A stretch of DNA of 64,000 nucleotides from assembly GCF_013415125.1 (NCBI RefSeq), contig NZ_JACCDE010000021.1:1-64000 (forward strand). Reading direction: 5' to 3'. Both the position numbers and the translations under genes were made by a program. Numbering within the stretch: position 1 is the first letter of the stretch; each line of letters starts with the position of its first letter. Shown here one piece after another: positions 1 through 7,768 of the stretch. The notes beneath the pieces were generated by a model, which did not search any database, was not told where the DNA came from, and worked only from the letters and a program-made list of their open reading frames with translations. The DNA comes from Vreelandella glaciei. Its GTDB lineage: Bacteria > Pseudomonadota > Gammaproteobacteria > Pseudomonadales > Halomonadaceae.

Positions 1-1
1 C

Positions 2-127
2 AGCACGGTGGGTTTTGGCAATAACGGGCTTGCGAAAGCCAACTTGCACGGGGCGAATGATCAAAAAGTGCTCGCTGGCGGTGATAGGGAAAGTGTCGGC
101 GCCGGCTTCACGGATTCAGGTGCTTGA
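2..127 (+). CDS. C-terminal fragment of an unrecognised ORF (cut by window edge)
   Basis: An open frame enters from the left edge and runs 41 codons to a TGA at 125-127. The residues (STVGFGNNGLAKA, then a Gly/Asp/Ser-rich tail) match no family I recognise. The stretch is GC-rich like the real genes here, while the DNA just downstream is AT-rich, which fits the end of a gene. Without the upstream sequence I cannot tell whether it is a real protein terminus or a chance frame. Confidence 0.3.
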   Translation, partial: STVGFGNNGLAKANLHGANDQKVLAGGDRESVGAGFTDSGA

Positions 128-130
128 TAT

Positions 131-226
131 AGCGCTTATAAAAGTTAGTGCTTTTAAAGCCTAGCTCTTTTAAAATCGAGCACCTCTAAAACCGAGCACC
201 TTTAAAACATAGCGCTCTTTCTATTA
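131..226. repeat. Degenerate 16-bp tandem repeat array, six units
   Basis: Units start at 131, 147, 163, 179, 195 and 211, exactly 16 bp apart. Examples are AGCGCTTATAAAAGTT, AGCTCTTTTAAAATCG, AGCACCTCTAAAACCG and AGCACCTTTAAAACAT. The shared core is AGC-N-C-pyrimidine-TTTAAAA, and the last unit matches only in its first half. The array lies immediately after the partial ORF and is not coding in any convincing way. Similar 16-bp arrays lie at 9342-9397 and 57921-57998. Confidence 0.75.
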
Positions 227-542
227 TTGTCAATTTATGCGCGCCGCCATTTAAAAACCCAACCATTTACTTAACATAGGTTATTTATTTATCAGAATTG
301 GCTTATTACCTTAACGCTTTTTATCGAAACTCAGCTAAATCCCTGAAATCAATAAAAGACCATTCATTAGCGTGGCTTGCTTGTTTCTACGCCTTTGGTC
401 TACGTTAAATATTGGTGAGTATTCGAGGAGTGAATATTCGCTGTTTGCCTTAGGTGTTAACCATCAATGTTAACCATCAGTCATAAGTAGTAACCATCCG
501 TTTGAACGACACACATCCGTGCTAACAATGGAGTGACCGCAC
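227..542. other. AT-rich intergenic leader of the SDR gene with short direct repeats
   Basis: No gene is supported here. The DNA is clearly more AT-rich than its surroundings. GTTAACCATCA occurs at 456-466 and again at 469-479 (13-bp period), and a diverged copy, GTAACCATCC, begins near 490. They lie 45-90 bp before the SDR start and could be regulator half-sites, but I see no matching promoter hexamers that would prove it. Confidence 0.35.
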
Positions 543-1397
543 ATGAGTGATCATAAGCAACCTCCCCAGCATCAAGATAAGCAGCCGGGCGATGAGTACG
601 CGATGCACCCGGAGCCTGAGTACATTCGCGAAAGCTACCGCGGCACTGACAAGCTGTTAGACAAAGTCGCGATTATTACCGGCGGCGACAGCGGCATTGG
701 TCGTGCCGTGGCCGTTCACTATGCCCGCGAGGGCGCGGACTGTACGATTGCCTATTTAGACGAAGATAAAGATGCCGAAGAGACCAAACGGTTAGTCGAA
801 GCGGAAGGCCGCCGCTGCTTGGTATTAAAAGGCGATGTCGCTGAACCAGAATTTTGCCGCGATATTGTTAAGCGCACGCTCGATCACTTCGGCAAGATTA
901 ATATTGTGATCAATAATGCCGCGGAGCAGTACGATTGGGGGGATATTACCGAGATCCCCGATGATCAGCTGCTGCGTACGTTTCAGACCAACATTTTCAG
1001 CCATTTCTATCTCACTAAATCTGCCCTGCCGCATCTCGACAAGGGCGATACGATCATCTGCACGTCCTCTATCAATGCCTTTAAGGGCAACGATACGCTG
1101 ATTGATTACACCGCTACCAAAGGCGCTATTCAGGGGTTGGTGCGCTCGCTGGCGATGTCGCTAATGGATCGCGGCATTCGTGTTAATACCGTGGCACCGG
1201 GGCCGGTTTGGACACCGCTGATTCCGGCAAGCTTTGACGAGGAGAAGGTAGCGTCCTTTGGCGGCCAAGTGCCGATGAAACGCGCCGGGCAGCCCAGTGA
1301 AATGGGGCCTGCTTATGTTTATCTGGCAAGCGAGGAGTCGTCCTACATGAGCGGCCAGACCATGCACTTGAATGGTGGCGTGATTCTTAACACGTAA
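543..1397 (+). CDS. SDR family NAD(P)-dependent oxidoreductase (YghA/general stress type)
   Basis: A 284-residue classical short-chain dehydrogenase/reductase. The cofactor motif TGGDSGIG is at residues 46-53, the NNAA motif at 124-127, and the catalytic triad is Ser175/176, Tyr189 and Lys193 (YTATK). A hydrophilic N-terminal extension of about 38 residues, rich in His, Gln and Pro, precedes the Rossmann fold; this is typical of the YghA/YhdF/glucose-dehydrogenase-like subgroup, which reduces aldehydes or acts under stress. The substrate cannot be read from sequence. GGAG lies 8-11 bp before the ATG. It is a single-gene unit followed by a short hairpin. Confidence 0.9.
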   Translation: MSDHKQPPQHQDKQPGDEYAMHPEPEYIRESYRGTDKLLDKVAIITGGDSGIGRAVAVHYAREGADCTIAYLDEDKDAEETKRLVEAEGRRCLVLKGDVAEPEFCRDIVKRTLDHFGKINIVINNAAEQYDWGDITEIPDDQLLRTFQTNIFSHFYLTKSALPHLDKGDTIICTSSINAFKGNDTLIDYTATKGAIQGLVRSLAMSLMDRGIRVNTVAPGPVWTPLIPASFDEEKVASFGGQVPMKRAGQPSEMGPAYVYLASEESSYMSGQTMHLNGGVILNT

Positions 1398-1422
1398 GTG
1401 CTTACCTCAGAGCCAATCTACC

Positions 1423-1443
1423 AAGGGCGGCTTCGTCGCCCTT
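1423..1443 (+). terminator. Hairpin after the SDR gene, possible weak terminator
   Basis: AAGGGCG (1423-1429) pairs with CGCCCTT (1437-1443) around a 7-nt loop, 26 bp after the SDR stop codon. No T-run follows, so termination would be weak or factor-assisted. It separates the SDR gene from the hipBA promoter. Confidence 0.45.
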
Positions 1444-1467
1444 ACAGACGTATCTTAGCCCCTCTAA

Positions 1468-1583
1468 CTTCCCGTTCGGGAATATTTTCTTCTTCAGCAC
1501 TACTCCCAAGGCTAAAAATTACCGGACGGGAATAATTACTGGGTTTTGTCCCCAGGCATGGTCTATGATTACCGTACGGTAAT
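1468..1583 (+). promoter_or_regulatory. Three palindromic operators upstream of hipBA, 50 bp apart
   Basis: Three related 16-bp palindromes precede hipB: CTTCCCGTTCGGGAAT (1468-1483), ATTACCGGACGGGAAT (1518-1533) and ATTACCGTACGGTAAT (1568-1583, perfect). Their centres are at 1475.5, 1525.5 and 1575.5, exactly 50 bp apart. The third overlaps a -10-like TATGAT (1564-1569) and lies 17 bp before the hipB ATG. HipB-type antitoxins repress their own operon through such palindromes. That HipB binds here is inferred; the repeats and spacing are seen directly. Confidence 0.75.
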
Positions 1584-1599
1584 TTATTGGACTATTGCT

Positions 1600-1848
1600 A
1601 TGACCGCGCCTGTAGAAAATGCTAAACGTATACGCAGCAGTGAAGAGTTAGGCAAGCTGGTTCAACAAGCTCGGCGCGAGCAGTCATTGCTGCAAAGTGA
1701 TATCGCCGGGCTTGCGGGTACCGGCAACCGCTTTATTGTCGATCTTGAGCGCGGAAAACCCACATTACAACTGCAAAAAGTGCTCGATGTGCTAGATCTA
1801 ATGGGGTTGGAGGTAGTTATACGTCGTAAGGGTAGTCACCATGACTGA
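1600..1848 (+). CDS. hipB: HipB-like Xre-family antitoxin
   Basis: An 82-residue helix-turn-helix protein. The Xre-type HTH spans roughly residues 14-70 (LGKLVQQARREQSLLQSDIAG, then NRFIVDLERGKPT), followed by a short basic tail. The frame is open back to 1546, but the upstream TTG and ATG starts would place operator DNA inside the gene, so the ATG at 1600 is preferred. It overlaps hipA by 8 bp, as in other hipBA operons. It should neutralise HipA and repress the operon through the three upstream palindromes. Confidence 0.85.
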   Translation: MTAPVENAKRIRSSEELGKLVQQARREQSLLQSDIAGLAGTGNRFIVDLERGKPTLQLQKVLDVLDLMGLEVVIRRKGSHHD

Positions 1849-3100
1849 CCATAGCGAAGCGCTCGACCTGTTCTGGGGGAAGCTGCATATAGGGCGTTTG
1901 CATAATACCCGGCCGCTGCGGTTTGAATATACCCATGAGTGGCTAACTAATAGCCAAGCGAATAGCCTCTCCCCCCAATTACCGCTGACTCAACAGCAAC
2001 ATAGCGGTGATAGTGTGTTGGCGTACTTCGAGAATTTACTGCCTGAGGGTGAGCTACGCCGCTATATTGAGCTACGCCATCACACCACCACTATTTTTGG
2101 TCTTTTAAGGTCGATTGGGGGCGATACAGCAAGTGGCTACACCCTGCTCCCGCAAGGTGAAATACCCCAACCCGCTAGCTATCGCGAGACCCACTGGGAA
2201 GCGATCAACGACTTTCTGCATAACGAAAGCCAGGGGGAATTAACGGGACAGCTTGCACCTCAAGCGCGAATTTCATTAGCGGGCGCCCAAAGTAAATTGC
2301 TGTTAATGATACTCGCCGATGGCAGCCCGGCGCTTCCTGAAGGAGCCGCTCCTTCAAGTCATATTTTGAAACCTGATATTCGTGGTTTGAAAGGGGTTTG
2401 GTGCTCGGCACTTAATGAAACGTTCTGCATGCAGTTAGCGTCCACGCTAGAGCTCGGGGTGGCCGAAGCCACTTTCCAACCTGAAACACGCGCTTGTTTG
2501 GTCAAGCGCTATGACCGTTTTTACGATAGCCATGGCAACTTACAGCGTTATCACCAGTTAGACGTTTGCCAGTTAGCAGGTACGCCTTCCACCCTTAAGT
2601 ACGAAAGCGACGGTGGACCCAACCTCATAGAGTGCCGACAGTTACTTCAGGAGGCGGGCGTCCCAGCAAAGGATTTACTGCTTTTCGTTCAGTGGTTTTT
2701 TTTCAATTTGTTTATTGGCAATAACGATAGTCATGCTAAAAATCTTTCTATACTACAGACGCCACAGGGCATTCAATTAGCGCCTTTTTATGACTTAATG
2801 TGCACAACGCTCTATAGCGGTCTCTCAAATCGCTTTGCATTTCAGGTGGCAGGCATTGATAAGCCGGGTAGCATTGAACGCCAGCATCTGGCGTCTCTCG
2901 CCCAGACGTTGGGATTTAAACCTGCTTACTTCATGCGTATAGGAGCGCGTATCGCCGATGAAATGATCAGCGTTTTGCCTTCTGTCGTAAGAGCACTGCA
3001 GGAGGTCGCGATGCCAGGGACTGAGCATGTTTTGTTGGAGCGCCTGTCTCAGCGCATTAAGCAAAACTGCCAAAAAATGACCAAACGCTGGATGACTTAA
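1841..3100 (+). CDS. hipA: HipA-like serine/threonine kinase toxin
   Basis: A 419-residue HipA-family kinase (E. coli HipA is about 440). The N-terminal Couple_hipA domain covers about 1-110. Kinase features include ISLAGAQSK at 144-152 (Ser145 corresponds to the autophosphorylated Ser of E. coli HipA), Lys177 in HILKPD, the catalytic loop NNDSHAKN at 294-301 with Asp296, and the metal-binding YDLM at 317-320. E. coli HipA phosphorylates glutamyl-tRNA synthetase and causes growth arrest; that this protein has the same target is inference. All key residues are present, so it looks active. Base composition is more AT-rich than the neighbours, consistent with horizontal acquisition. Confidence 0.9.
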   Translation: MTDHSEALDLFWGKLHIGRLHNTRPLRFEYTHEWLTNSQANSLSPQLPLTQQQHSGDSVLAYFENLLPEGELRRYIELRHHTTTIFGLLRSIGGDTASGYTLLPQGEIPQPASYRETHWEAINDFLHNESQGELTGQLAPQARISLAGAQSKLLLMILADGSPALPEGAAPSSHILKPDIRGLKGVWCSALNETFCMQLASTLELGVAEATFQPETRACLVKRYDRFYDSHGNLQRYHQLDVCQLAGTPSTLKYESDGGPNLIECRQLLQEAGVPAKDLLLFVQWFFFNLFIGNNDSHAKNLSILQTPQGIQLAPFYDLMCTTLYSGLSNRFAFQVAGIDKPGSIERQHLASLAQTLGFKPAYFMRIGARIADEMISVLPSVVRALQEVAMPGTEHVLLERLSQRIKQNCQKMTKRWMT

Positions 3101-3166
3101 GCACTCGGGCACTCCAACCACTCATTATCTACTACTCATCTTCTACTACTTACTATTCACCGCGTC

Positions 3167-4483
3167 CTACCCCGTCAACGTTTTCACCAATACCTTCGAT
3201 TTACGGGCGTGGTTATAGGTTTCGCGTTTCAGCGGGGGCAGGTCTTCCAGGCTGGCCGCTCGGAAGCCGCGCTCTACAAACCAGTGGGCGGTGTGGGTGG
3301 TCAGCACGAACATTTCGTTTAAGCCGCGCTGGCGGGCACGGCGCTCCATGGCTTCCACCAAGCGCTCGCCGCGCTCGCCGCCACGGTAGCTGTCGTGCAC
3401 GGCTACGCAGGCGAGTTCGGCAATACTGGTATCGGGGAAGACATGCAGCGCGGCGCAGCCGATTACCATGCCGTCGCGCTCGATCACCATGTAATCATCG
3501 ATTTCGTGCTCCAGGCGCTCCCGGGAGCGGGCAACCAGCATGCCCCGCCGCTCTAGCGGCTCCAGCAGTTCCAGCAGGCCGGCCACATCGTTGAGCGTCG
3601 CCGGACGCAGCTGTTCGTAGCGGTGCTGGGTAATCATGGTACCCACGCCATCACGGGTGAACAGCTCACCCAGTAAGGCGTCATGGTTGTGCCAGGAGAG
3701 CAGGTGCGTGCGCGCCACGCCTTCCCGTGCGGCGGTGCAGGCGGCCTGTAAATGGCGGGCTAACTCACTGCCAGGAACGGCATTGGTTAAACGCGGCTCG
3801 GCTTCTGCTGGCGAGAGTTGGCGCAGCAGTGCGCCGTGCTCATCTTCTAACCCTTCCGACTCACCGAGCAGAATCAGCTTGTCGGCTTTCAGCGCCACGG
3901 CGGCGTGCTGGGCGACTTCAGAGGCGTCCAGATCGAACACTTCGCCGGTACTGGAGAAGCCCAGCGGCGGCAGCAGCACCAGCGAGCCTTTTTCCAGCAG
4001 GCCTTGAATCGCGCTGGCGCGCACCCGGCGTACTTCACCGCTGTGGTCGAAGTCGATGCCTTCACGCACGCCAAGCGGCTTGGCGGTGACCAGGTTGCCA
4101 GAGATGACGCTCAGCTCTACACCGTGTAGCGGCGTGCTGGGTAGGCCTAATGAAAGCCGCGCTTCCAGCCATAGCCGCTGATGGGCGGCGACCTGCTCTA
4201 CGTGGGCCATCACGGCGCGATCCGCTACCCAGCGACCGTCGATTCGCGTGGGCTCGACGCCCGCAGCGGTTAGCGAGTCATTCACCTGGGGGCGAATACC
4301 AAACACCACGACTAAGCGTACACCTAGGGTATGTAGCAGCGCCAAGTCTTGAATCAGCTGCTCCCCGCGGCCAGATGCCATCGCTTCGCCTTCAATTAAG
4401 ATGACAAAGGTTCGCCCCCGGTGAGCATTAATGTAGGGGGAGGCATTACGAAACCAATCAACAAAGGGGAAGCGCGTATCCAA
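3167..4483 (-). CDS. argA: N-acetylglutamate synthase (amino-acid N-acetyltransferase)
   Basis: A 438-residue protein that acetylates glutamate with acetyl-CoA, the first step of arginine synthesis. The N-terminal amino-acid-kinase-like domain (about 1-285; PYINAHRGRTFVI near 16-28) is regulatory and binds arginine in the family. The C-terminal GNAT domain has the acetyl-CoA loop YRGGERGERL and a conserved end (HWFVERGF). Length and domain order match E. coli ArgA (443). The start is a TTG with GGAGAG about 9 bp upstream. It is transcribed alone, convergent with hipA and separated from pit by a terminator. Confidence 0.95.
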   Translation of the reverse strand: MDTRFPFVDWFRNASPYINAHRGRTFVILIEGEAMASGRGEQLIQDLALLHTLGVRLVVVFGIRPQVNDSLTAAGVEPTRIDGRWVADRAVMAHVEQVAAHQRLWLEARLSLGLPSTPLHGVELSVISGNLVTAKPLGVREGIDFDHSGEVRRVRASAIQGLLEKGSLVLLPPLGFSSTGEVFDLDASEVAQHAAVALKADKLILLGESEGLEDEHGALLRQLSPAEAEPRLTNAVPGSELARHLQAACTAAREGVARTHLLSWHNHDALLGELFTRDGVGTMITQHRYEQLRPATLNDVAGLLELLEPLERRGMLVARSRERLEHEIDDYMVIERDGMVIGCAALHVFPDTSIAELACVAVHDSYRGGERGERLVEAMERRARQRGLNEMFVLTTHTAHWFVERGFRAASLEDLPPLKRETYNHARKSKVLVKTLTG

Positions 4484-4558
4484 GGGCCGCTCTCCGGCAG
4501 CAGGTGAAAGAAAAATCCGACGTTTAACATATCTAGTCGGGTTACTTTACCAGAGCAC

Positions 4559-4628
4559 CAAAAACAGCGGCACCTTCTAATGCAAATCTGCTCAATCTAA
4601 TGCAGATAAACATGAAGATGCCGCTGTT
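4559..4628 (-). terminator. Terminator of the pit unit with a nested inner hairpin
   Basis: AACAGCGGCA (4563-4572) is perfectly complementary to TGCCGCTGTT (4619-4628). On the minus strand the outer stem is followed by a T5 run, as expected for termination after pit. The loop holds a second hairpin, ATCTGC/GCAGAT, and a direct repeat of CTAATGCA. The other side is also T-rich on the plus strand, so it may act in both directions. Confidence 0.65.
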
Positions 4629-4695
4629 ATTTTATTGCTTGGGTGGTTCTTAATGCGTTCGAGCGTTGGCGTACTGCTTGGTTGCTAGCTATTTA

Positions 4696-5961
4696 TTAGC
4701 CGAACATGCCTTTGAACATAAAGAAGAACAGAATCGCGAGACCTGCCCCTGCGGGCAGTGTAATCAGCCACGACGCTGCAATTGTACCGATAACACGCAG
4801 GTTGAGGGCTGCCATGCCACGGGCAAGACCAACACCTAAAATCGCACCCACCAGCGTGTGGGTGGTGGAAATAGGTAGGCCAGTGCCCGAGGCCAGCACC
4901 ACCGTAGTAGCGGCTGCCAGGGTAGCGGCAAAGCCACGGCTGGGAGTCAGCTCCGTAATCCCAGTGCCCACGGTCGCGATGACCTTATGACCGTAGGTGA
5001 CCAAACCCACCACGATGCCGCTGCCGCCAAGTACCAGCACCCACCAAGGCACCAGGGCAGAGCCACCAATTTCACCGCCGGTTTGCACCACGCTGATGAC
5101 AGCAGCCAGCGGGCCAACCGCATTCGCTACGTCGTTTGAGCCGTGGGCAAAGGCCATGGCACAGGCGGTGAAGATCATCAGCACGCCGAACACACGCTCA
5201 ACGTTGGCATAGCCAAAATGATCATTGGTGTTGTGTTCGAACTTGATACGCCGTTGCAAAATCAAGCCGATGCCCATAATCACCAGGCCCAGCAGTATCG
5301 ACAATAGCAGGCTCTGGTTGAAGGTTAGATCCAGCCCCACATGGGATAACCCTTTGGTCAGCGTGACCATCGCAACGATGAAACCGACCAGAAATACATA
5401 GCCGGGCACGTAGCGTTTGGCGGCCGTGAACGGGTTGGCATCCTCGAAGATCAGGTGGTGTACCGATTTGAACAGGACGAAACCAATGGTGCCTGCCAAC
5501 AAGGGGGAGACCACCCAGCTAGCCGCAATCGTGCCCACGGCGCCCCAATCCACAGTGGCTGGGCCTAGACCTGCTACCGCAAAGCCCACAATCGCGCCGA
5601 CAATCGAGTGCGTCGTGGAAACCGGCCAACCTTTCATAGACGCGGCAAGCAGCCATGTTCCCGCCGCCAGCAGTGCCGCCAGCATGCCGTATACCAACAG
5701 CTGCGGATCATCTTGCAGTAGTTCGGGGTCGATAATACCTTTACGAATCGTATTGGTAACCTCGCCACCGGCTAACCAGGCGCCGAGAAATTCAAAAACA
5801 ACAGCGATCAAGATCGCTTGTTTGATGGTGATCGCTTTCGACCCCACCGAGGTTCCCATCGCATTGGCGACATCATTCGCACCAACGCCCCAGGCCATAA
5901 AGAAGCCAAACAAACAGGCCAGGATAATGAAGATTTCACCGTACTGGGCAATAATCAGCAT
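4696..5961 (-). CDS. pit: PiT-family low-affinity inorganic phosphate transporter
   Basis: A 421-residue polytopic membrane protein with the internal duplication of the PiT/PHO4 family. The repeat signatures are GANDVANA (27-34) and GSNDVANAVG in the second half, plus paired STTHS (115-119) and STTHT motifs. It imports phosphate as a metal-phosphate complex with cations. AGGGG lies 7 bp before the ATG. The PhoU-like gene upstream ends 10 bp away, so the two are co-transcribed; this pairing is common and suggests that the partner modulates the transporter. Confidence 0.93.
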   Translation of the reverse strand: MLIIAQYGEIFIILACLFGFFMAWGVGANDVANAMGTSVGSKAITIKQAILIAVVFEFLGAWLAGGEVTNTIRKGIIDPELLQDDPQLLVYGMLAALLAAGTWLLAASMKGWPVSTTHSIVGAIVGFAVAGLGPATVDWGAVGTIAASWVVSPLLAGTIGFVLFKSVHHLIFEDANPFTAAKRYVPGYVFLVGFIVAMVTLTKGLSHVGLDLTFNQSLLLSILLGLVIMGIGLILQRRIKFEHNTNDHFGYANVERVFGVLMIFTACAMAFAHGSNDVANAVGPLAAVISVVQTGGEIGGSALVPWWVLVLGGSGIVVGLVTYGHKVIATVGTGITELTPSRGFAATLAAATTVVLASGTGLPISTTHTLVGAILGVGLARGMAALNLRVIGTIAASWLITLPAGAGLAILFFFMFKGMFG

Positions 5962-5971
5962 GAAGATCCCC

Positions 5972-6652
5972 TTAGCGGGCGGTCAGTATCTGCAGACGGC
6001 TACCCACACGCTCAGCGCGATCGGATAGTTCGCCAACCCATTCAATGATTTTGTAGAGGAAGATCACGTCCACAGGCGGTAACTGGCTCTCAAGCGAGAA
6101 CAGTTGGCGACGGATCGTCACTTGTTGATCGTCGGCTTGGTGCTCAAGGGTGTGCAGTTCACGGATCATGTTCTGCATGACGTCGGAGACGTTTTTTCCA
6201 AAGCCGGACTCAAGCAGATCCTTGAGTTCTTCCAGTGCCTGGCGGGCTTGGGCAACACAAGCAACACTGGTACGGATGTAATCGCGCATTGCATCGGCCA
6301 GTTCATCCGGCACGCGCATTTTACGCCCTAACATAATGCCGGTAATGTCACGCACCTTGTTGGCGATCTTGTCCTGCACGCTGATCAAATCAAGCAGATC
6401 GGAGCGCGACACCGGAAGAAACATGGTGTTAGGCAGGTTCAACCGCAGCTCTGTTTTCAGCGTATCGGCGTCATGCTCTAAGCGGGTGACGTTTTCGCGC
6501 AGTTCAGCCGCTTTGTCCCAGTCATCAGCCAGCGTTGCTTCAAAAAACGGCAACAGCTGATCGGCACATTCATTGGCCTTGACGATATGGGCCAATAACG
6601 GCTGGAATGGCGAGCGGCCAAACATCGAAGAAAAAGGATTGGAGGTAACCAT
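5972..6652 (-). CDS. DUF47/TIGR00153 PhoU-like phosphate transport accessory protein
   Basis: A 226-residue all-helical cytoplasmic protein of the DUF47 (PhoU-related) family, similar to E. coli YkaA. The start MVTSNPFSSMFGRSPFQPL and the later helices (LEHDADTLKTEL, LEHQADDQQVTIRRQLF) carry the acidic/His E-H-x-A-D repeats of PhoU folds, which can bind metal. Members are almost always next to pit genes and are thought to regulate them, although the biochemistry is poorly known. It is the first gene of the pit unit and diverges from the CYTH gene across about 137 bp. Confidence 0.85.
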   Translation of the reverse strand: MVTSNPFSSMFGRSPFQPLLAHIVKANECADQLLPFFEATLADDWDKAAELRENVTRLEHDADTLKTELRLNLPNTMFLPVSRSDLLDLISVQDKIANKVRDITGIMLGRKMRVPDELADAMRDYIRTSVACVAQARQALEELKDLLESGFGKNVSDVMQNMIRELHTLEHQADDQQVTIRRQLFSLESQLPPVDVIFLYKIIEWVGELSDRAERVGSRLQILTAR

Positions 6653-6789
6653 AATGCCTTTTAGCCTGTTTTCGGGAAGCCTGGAAATGGCGGCGCCAGT
6701 ATAAAGAGTGCGCCCGCCGCCGTCATGAAAAGTTCATAAATGTAATCAAATATTCATTTAAATGTCACGATAACGAGGTGGCGAGCGTC

Positions 6790-7704
6790 ATGAAAAACCT
6801 AAACCCCATGGAAGTGGAACTTAAACTGGCCCTTGCCCCTGCAGGGCCTGCGGCGCTTACGCAACACCCGCATCTCGCCTCATACCCTGCGCGTAAACAG
6901 TCGCTGACTAACACCTACTTTGATACCCCCCAGGGCGACCTGGCCAAAGCACGTATTGCGCTGCGCTTGCGTCAGGTAGACGGCCAAGTGCTACAAACGG
7001 TGAAAACCGCAGGCCAGGGCGGCGGCGGATTATCTCAACGACAGGAGTGGGAGTGGCAAGTTCCTGACCACGAACTGGATCTGGTAGCTCTTGCCGACCT
7101 GCTCCCCTTTCAGGGCCAGCTTAGCAGCGTGCTACATGCCCTCGCCCCCCAACTCAGCACCGATTTTACGCGGCGCAGCTGGCAGCTAACCGATGGCTTA
7201 GTAAACCCAGGCGCAATAGGCCAGCGCAGTCATATCGAGCTGGTGCTGGATGAGGGCGAAATTATCAGCGGTGGCTACCGCACGCCCATCCGCGAGGCAG
7301 AACTGGAATTAAAGGACGGCGACCCGGAAGCGCTGTGGGCATTGGCACTGACACTTTCAGAACAGGTGCCGCTGCGCCCTTCAGATAGCAGCAAAGCATC
7401 TCGTGGCAATGCACTTAGCAACCAGCACTGGCCACTTCCCGAAGCGCACTCCCCGGCTGAGTGGCTACACCGCGCAACGCTGGCGCTGGATGCCTACCAC
7501 GACAGCCAGCAGGCAAGCTTTCTAAGCGATGCCCAACAGGCGTTAGCCACTCTCGCTGACCACCCAGCGCTGGATGCCGATGCCCGCGTGTACGCTCAGG
7601 CGTTACCCGGCGGCTTAGATGCCCATGGACAGCCCAGCACGGCTTACGGTAACGCTGCGTTGGCACTGGCCCATCGCTTGGCGTACCAAACCGAGCTACG
7701 CTAA
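6790..7704 (+). CDS. CYTH domain protein (possible inorganic triphosphatase)
   Basis: 304 residues from the ATG at 6790; a GTG at 6778 in the same frame lies within the GAGG that serves as ribosome site, so it is less likely. The N-terminus has the CYTH signature ExExK (MEVELKL), and the tunnel-forming strands follow (TYFDTPQG, ALRLRQVDGQVLQTVK, ELELKDGD). E. coli YgiF, with CYTH plus CHAD, is a triphosphatase. Here the C-terminal 80 residues are helical but too short for a full CHAD domain. Its position opposite a phosphate transport unit supports a phosphate or polyphosphate role, which is inference. Confidence 0.8.
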   Translation: MKNLNPMEVELKLALAPAGPAALTQHPHLASYPARKQSLTNTYFDTPQGDLAKARIALRLRQVDGQVLQTVKTAGQGGGGLSQRQEWEWQVPDHELDLVALADLLPFQGQLSSVLHALAPQLSTDFTRRSWQLTDGLVNPGAIGQRSHIELVLDEGEIISGGYRTPIREAELELKDGDPEALWALALTLSEQVPLRPSDSSKASRGNALSNQHWPLPEAHSPAEWLHRATLALDAYHDSQQASFLSDAQQALATLADHPALDADARVYAQALPGGLDAHGQPSTAYGNAALALAHRLAYQTELR

Positions 7705-7768
7705 CGGCTTAATGCCATTTCAGGACTGTTTTTAAGGACCGAATTGAGGCCCACTTCAGGATGATGCG

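Noticed and set aside
131..226. CRISPR array
   Set aside because: The units are 16 bp, directly adjacent with no spacers, and no cas genes are present in the window. The same holds for the arrays at 9342 and 57921.
1546..1599. Upstream start for hipB
   Set aside because: It would put the perfect operator palindrome and the -10-like box inside the coding region; the ATG at 1600 gives a normal HipB length.
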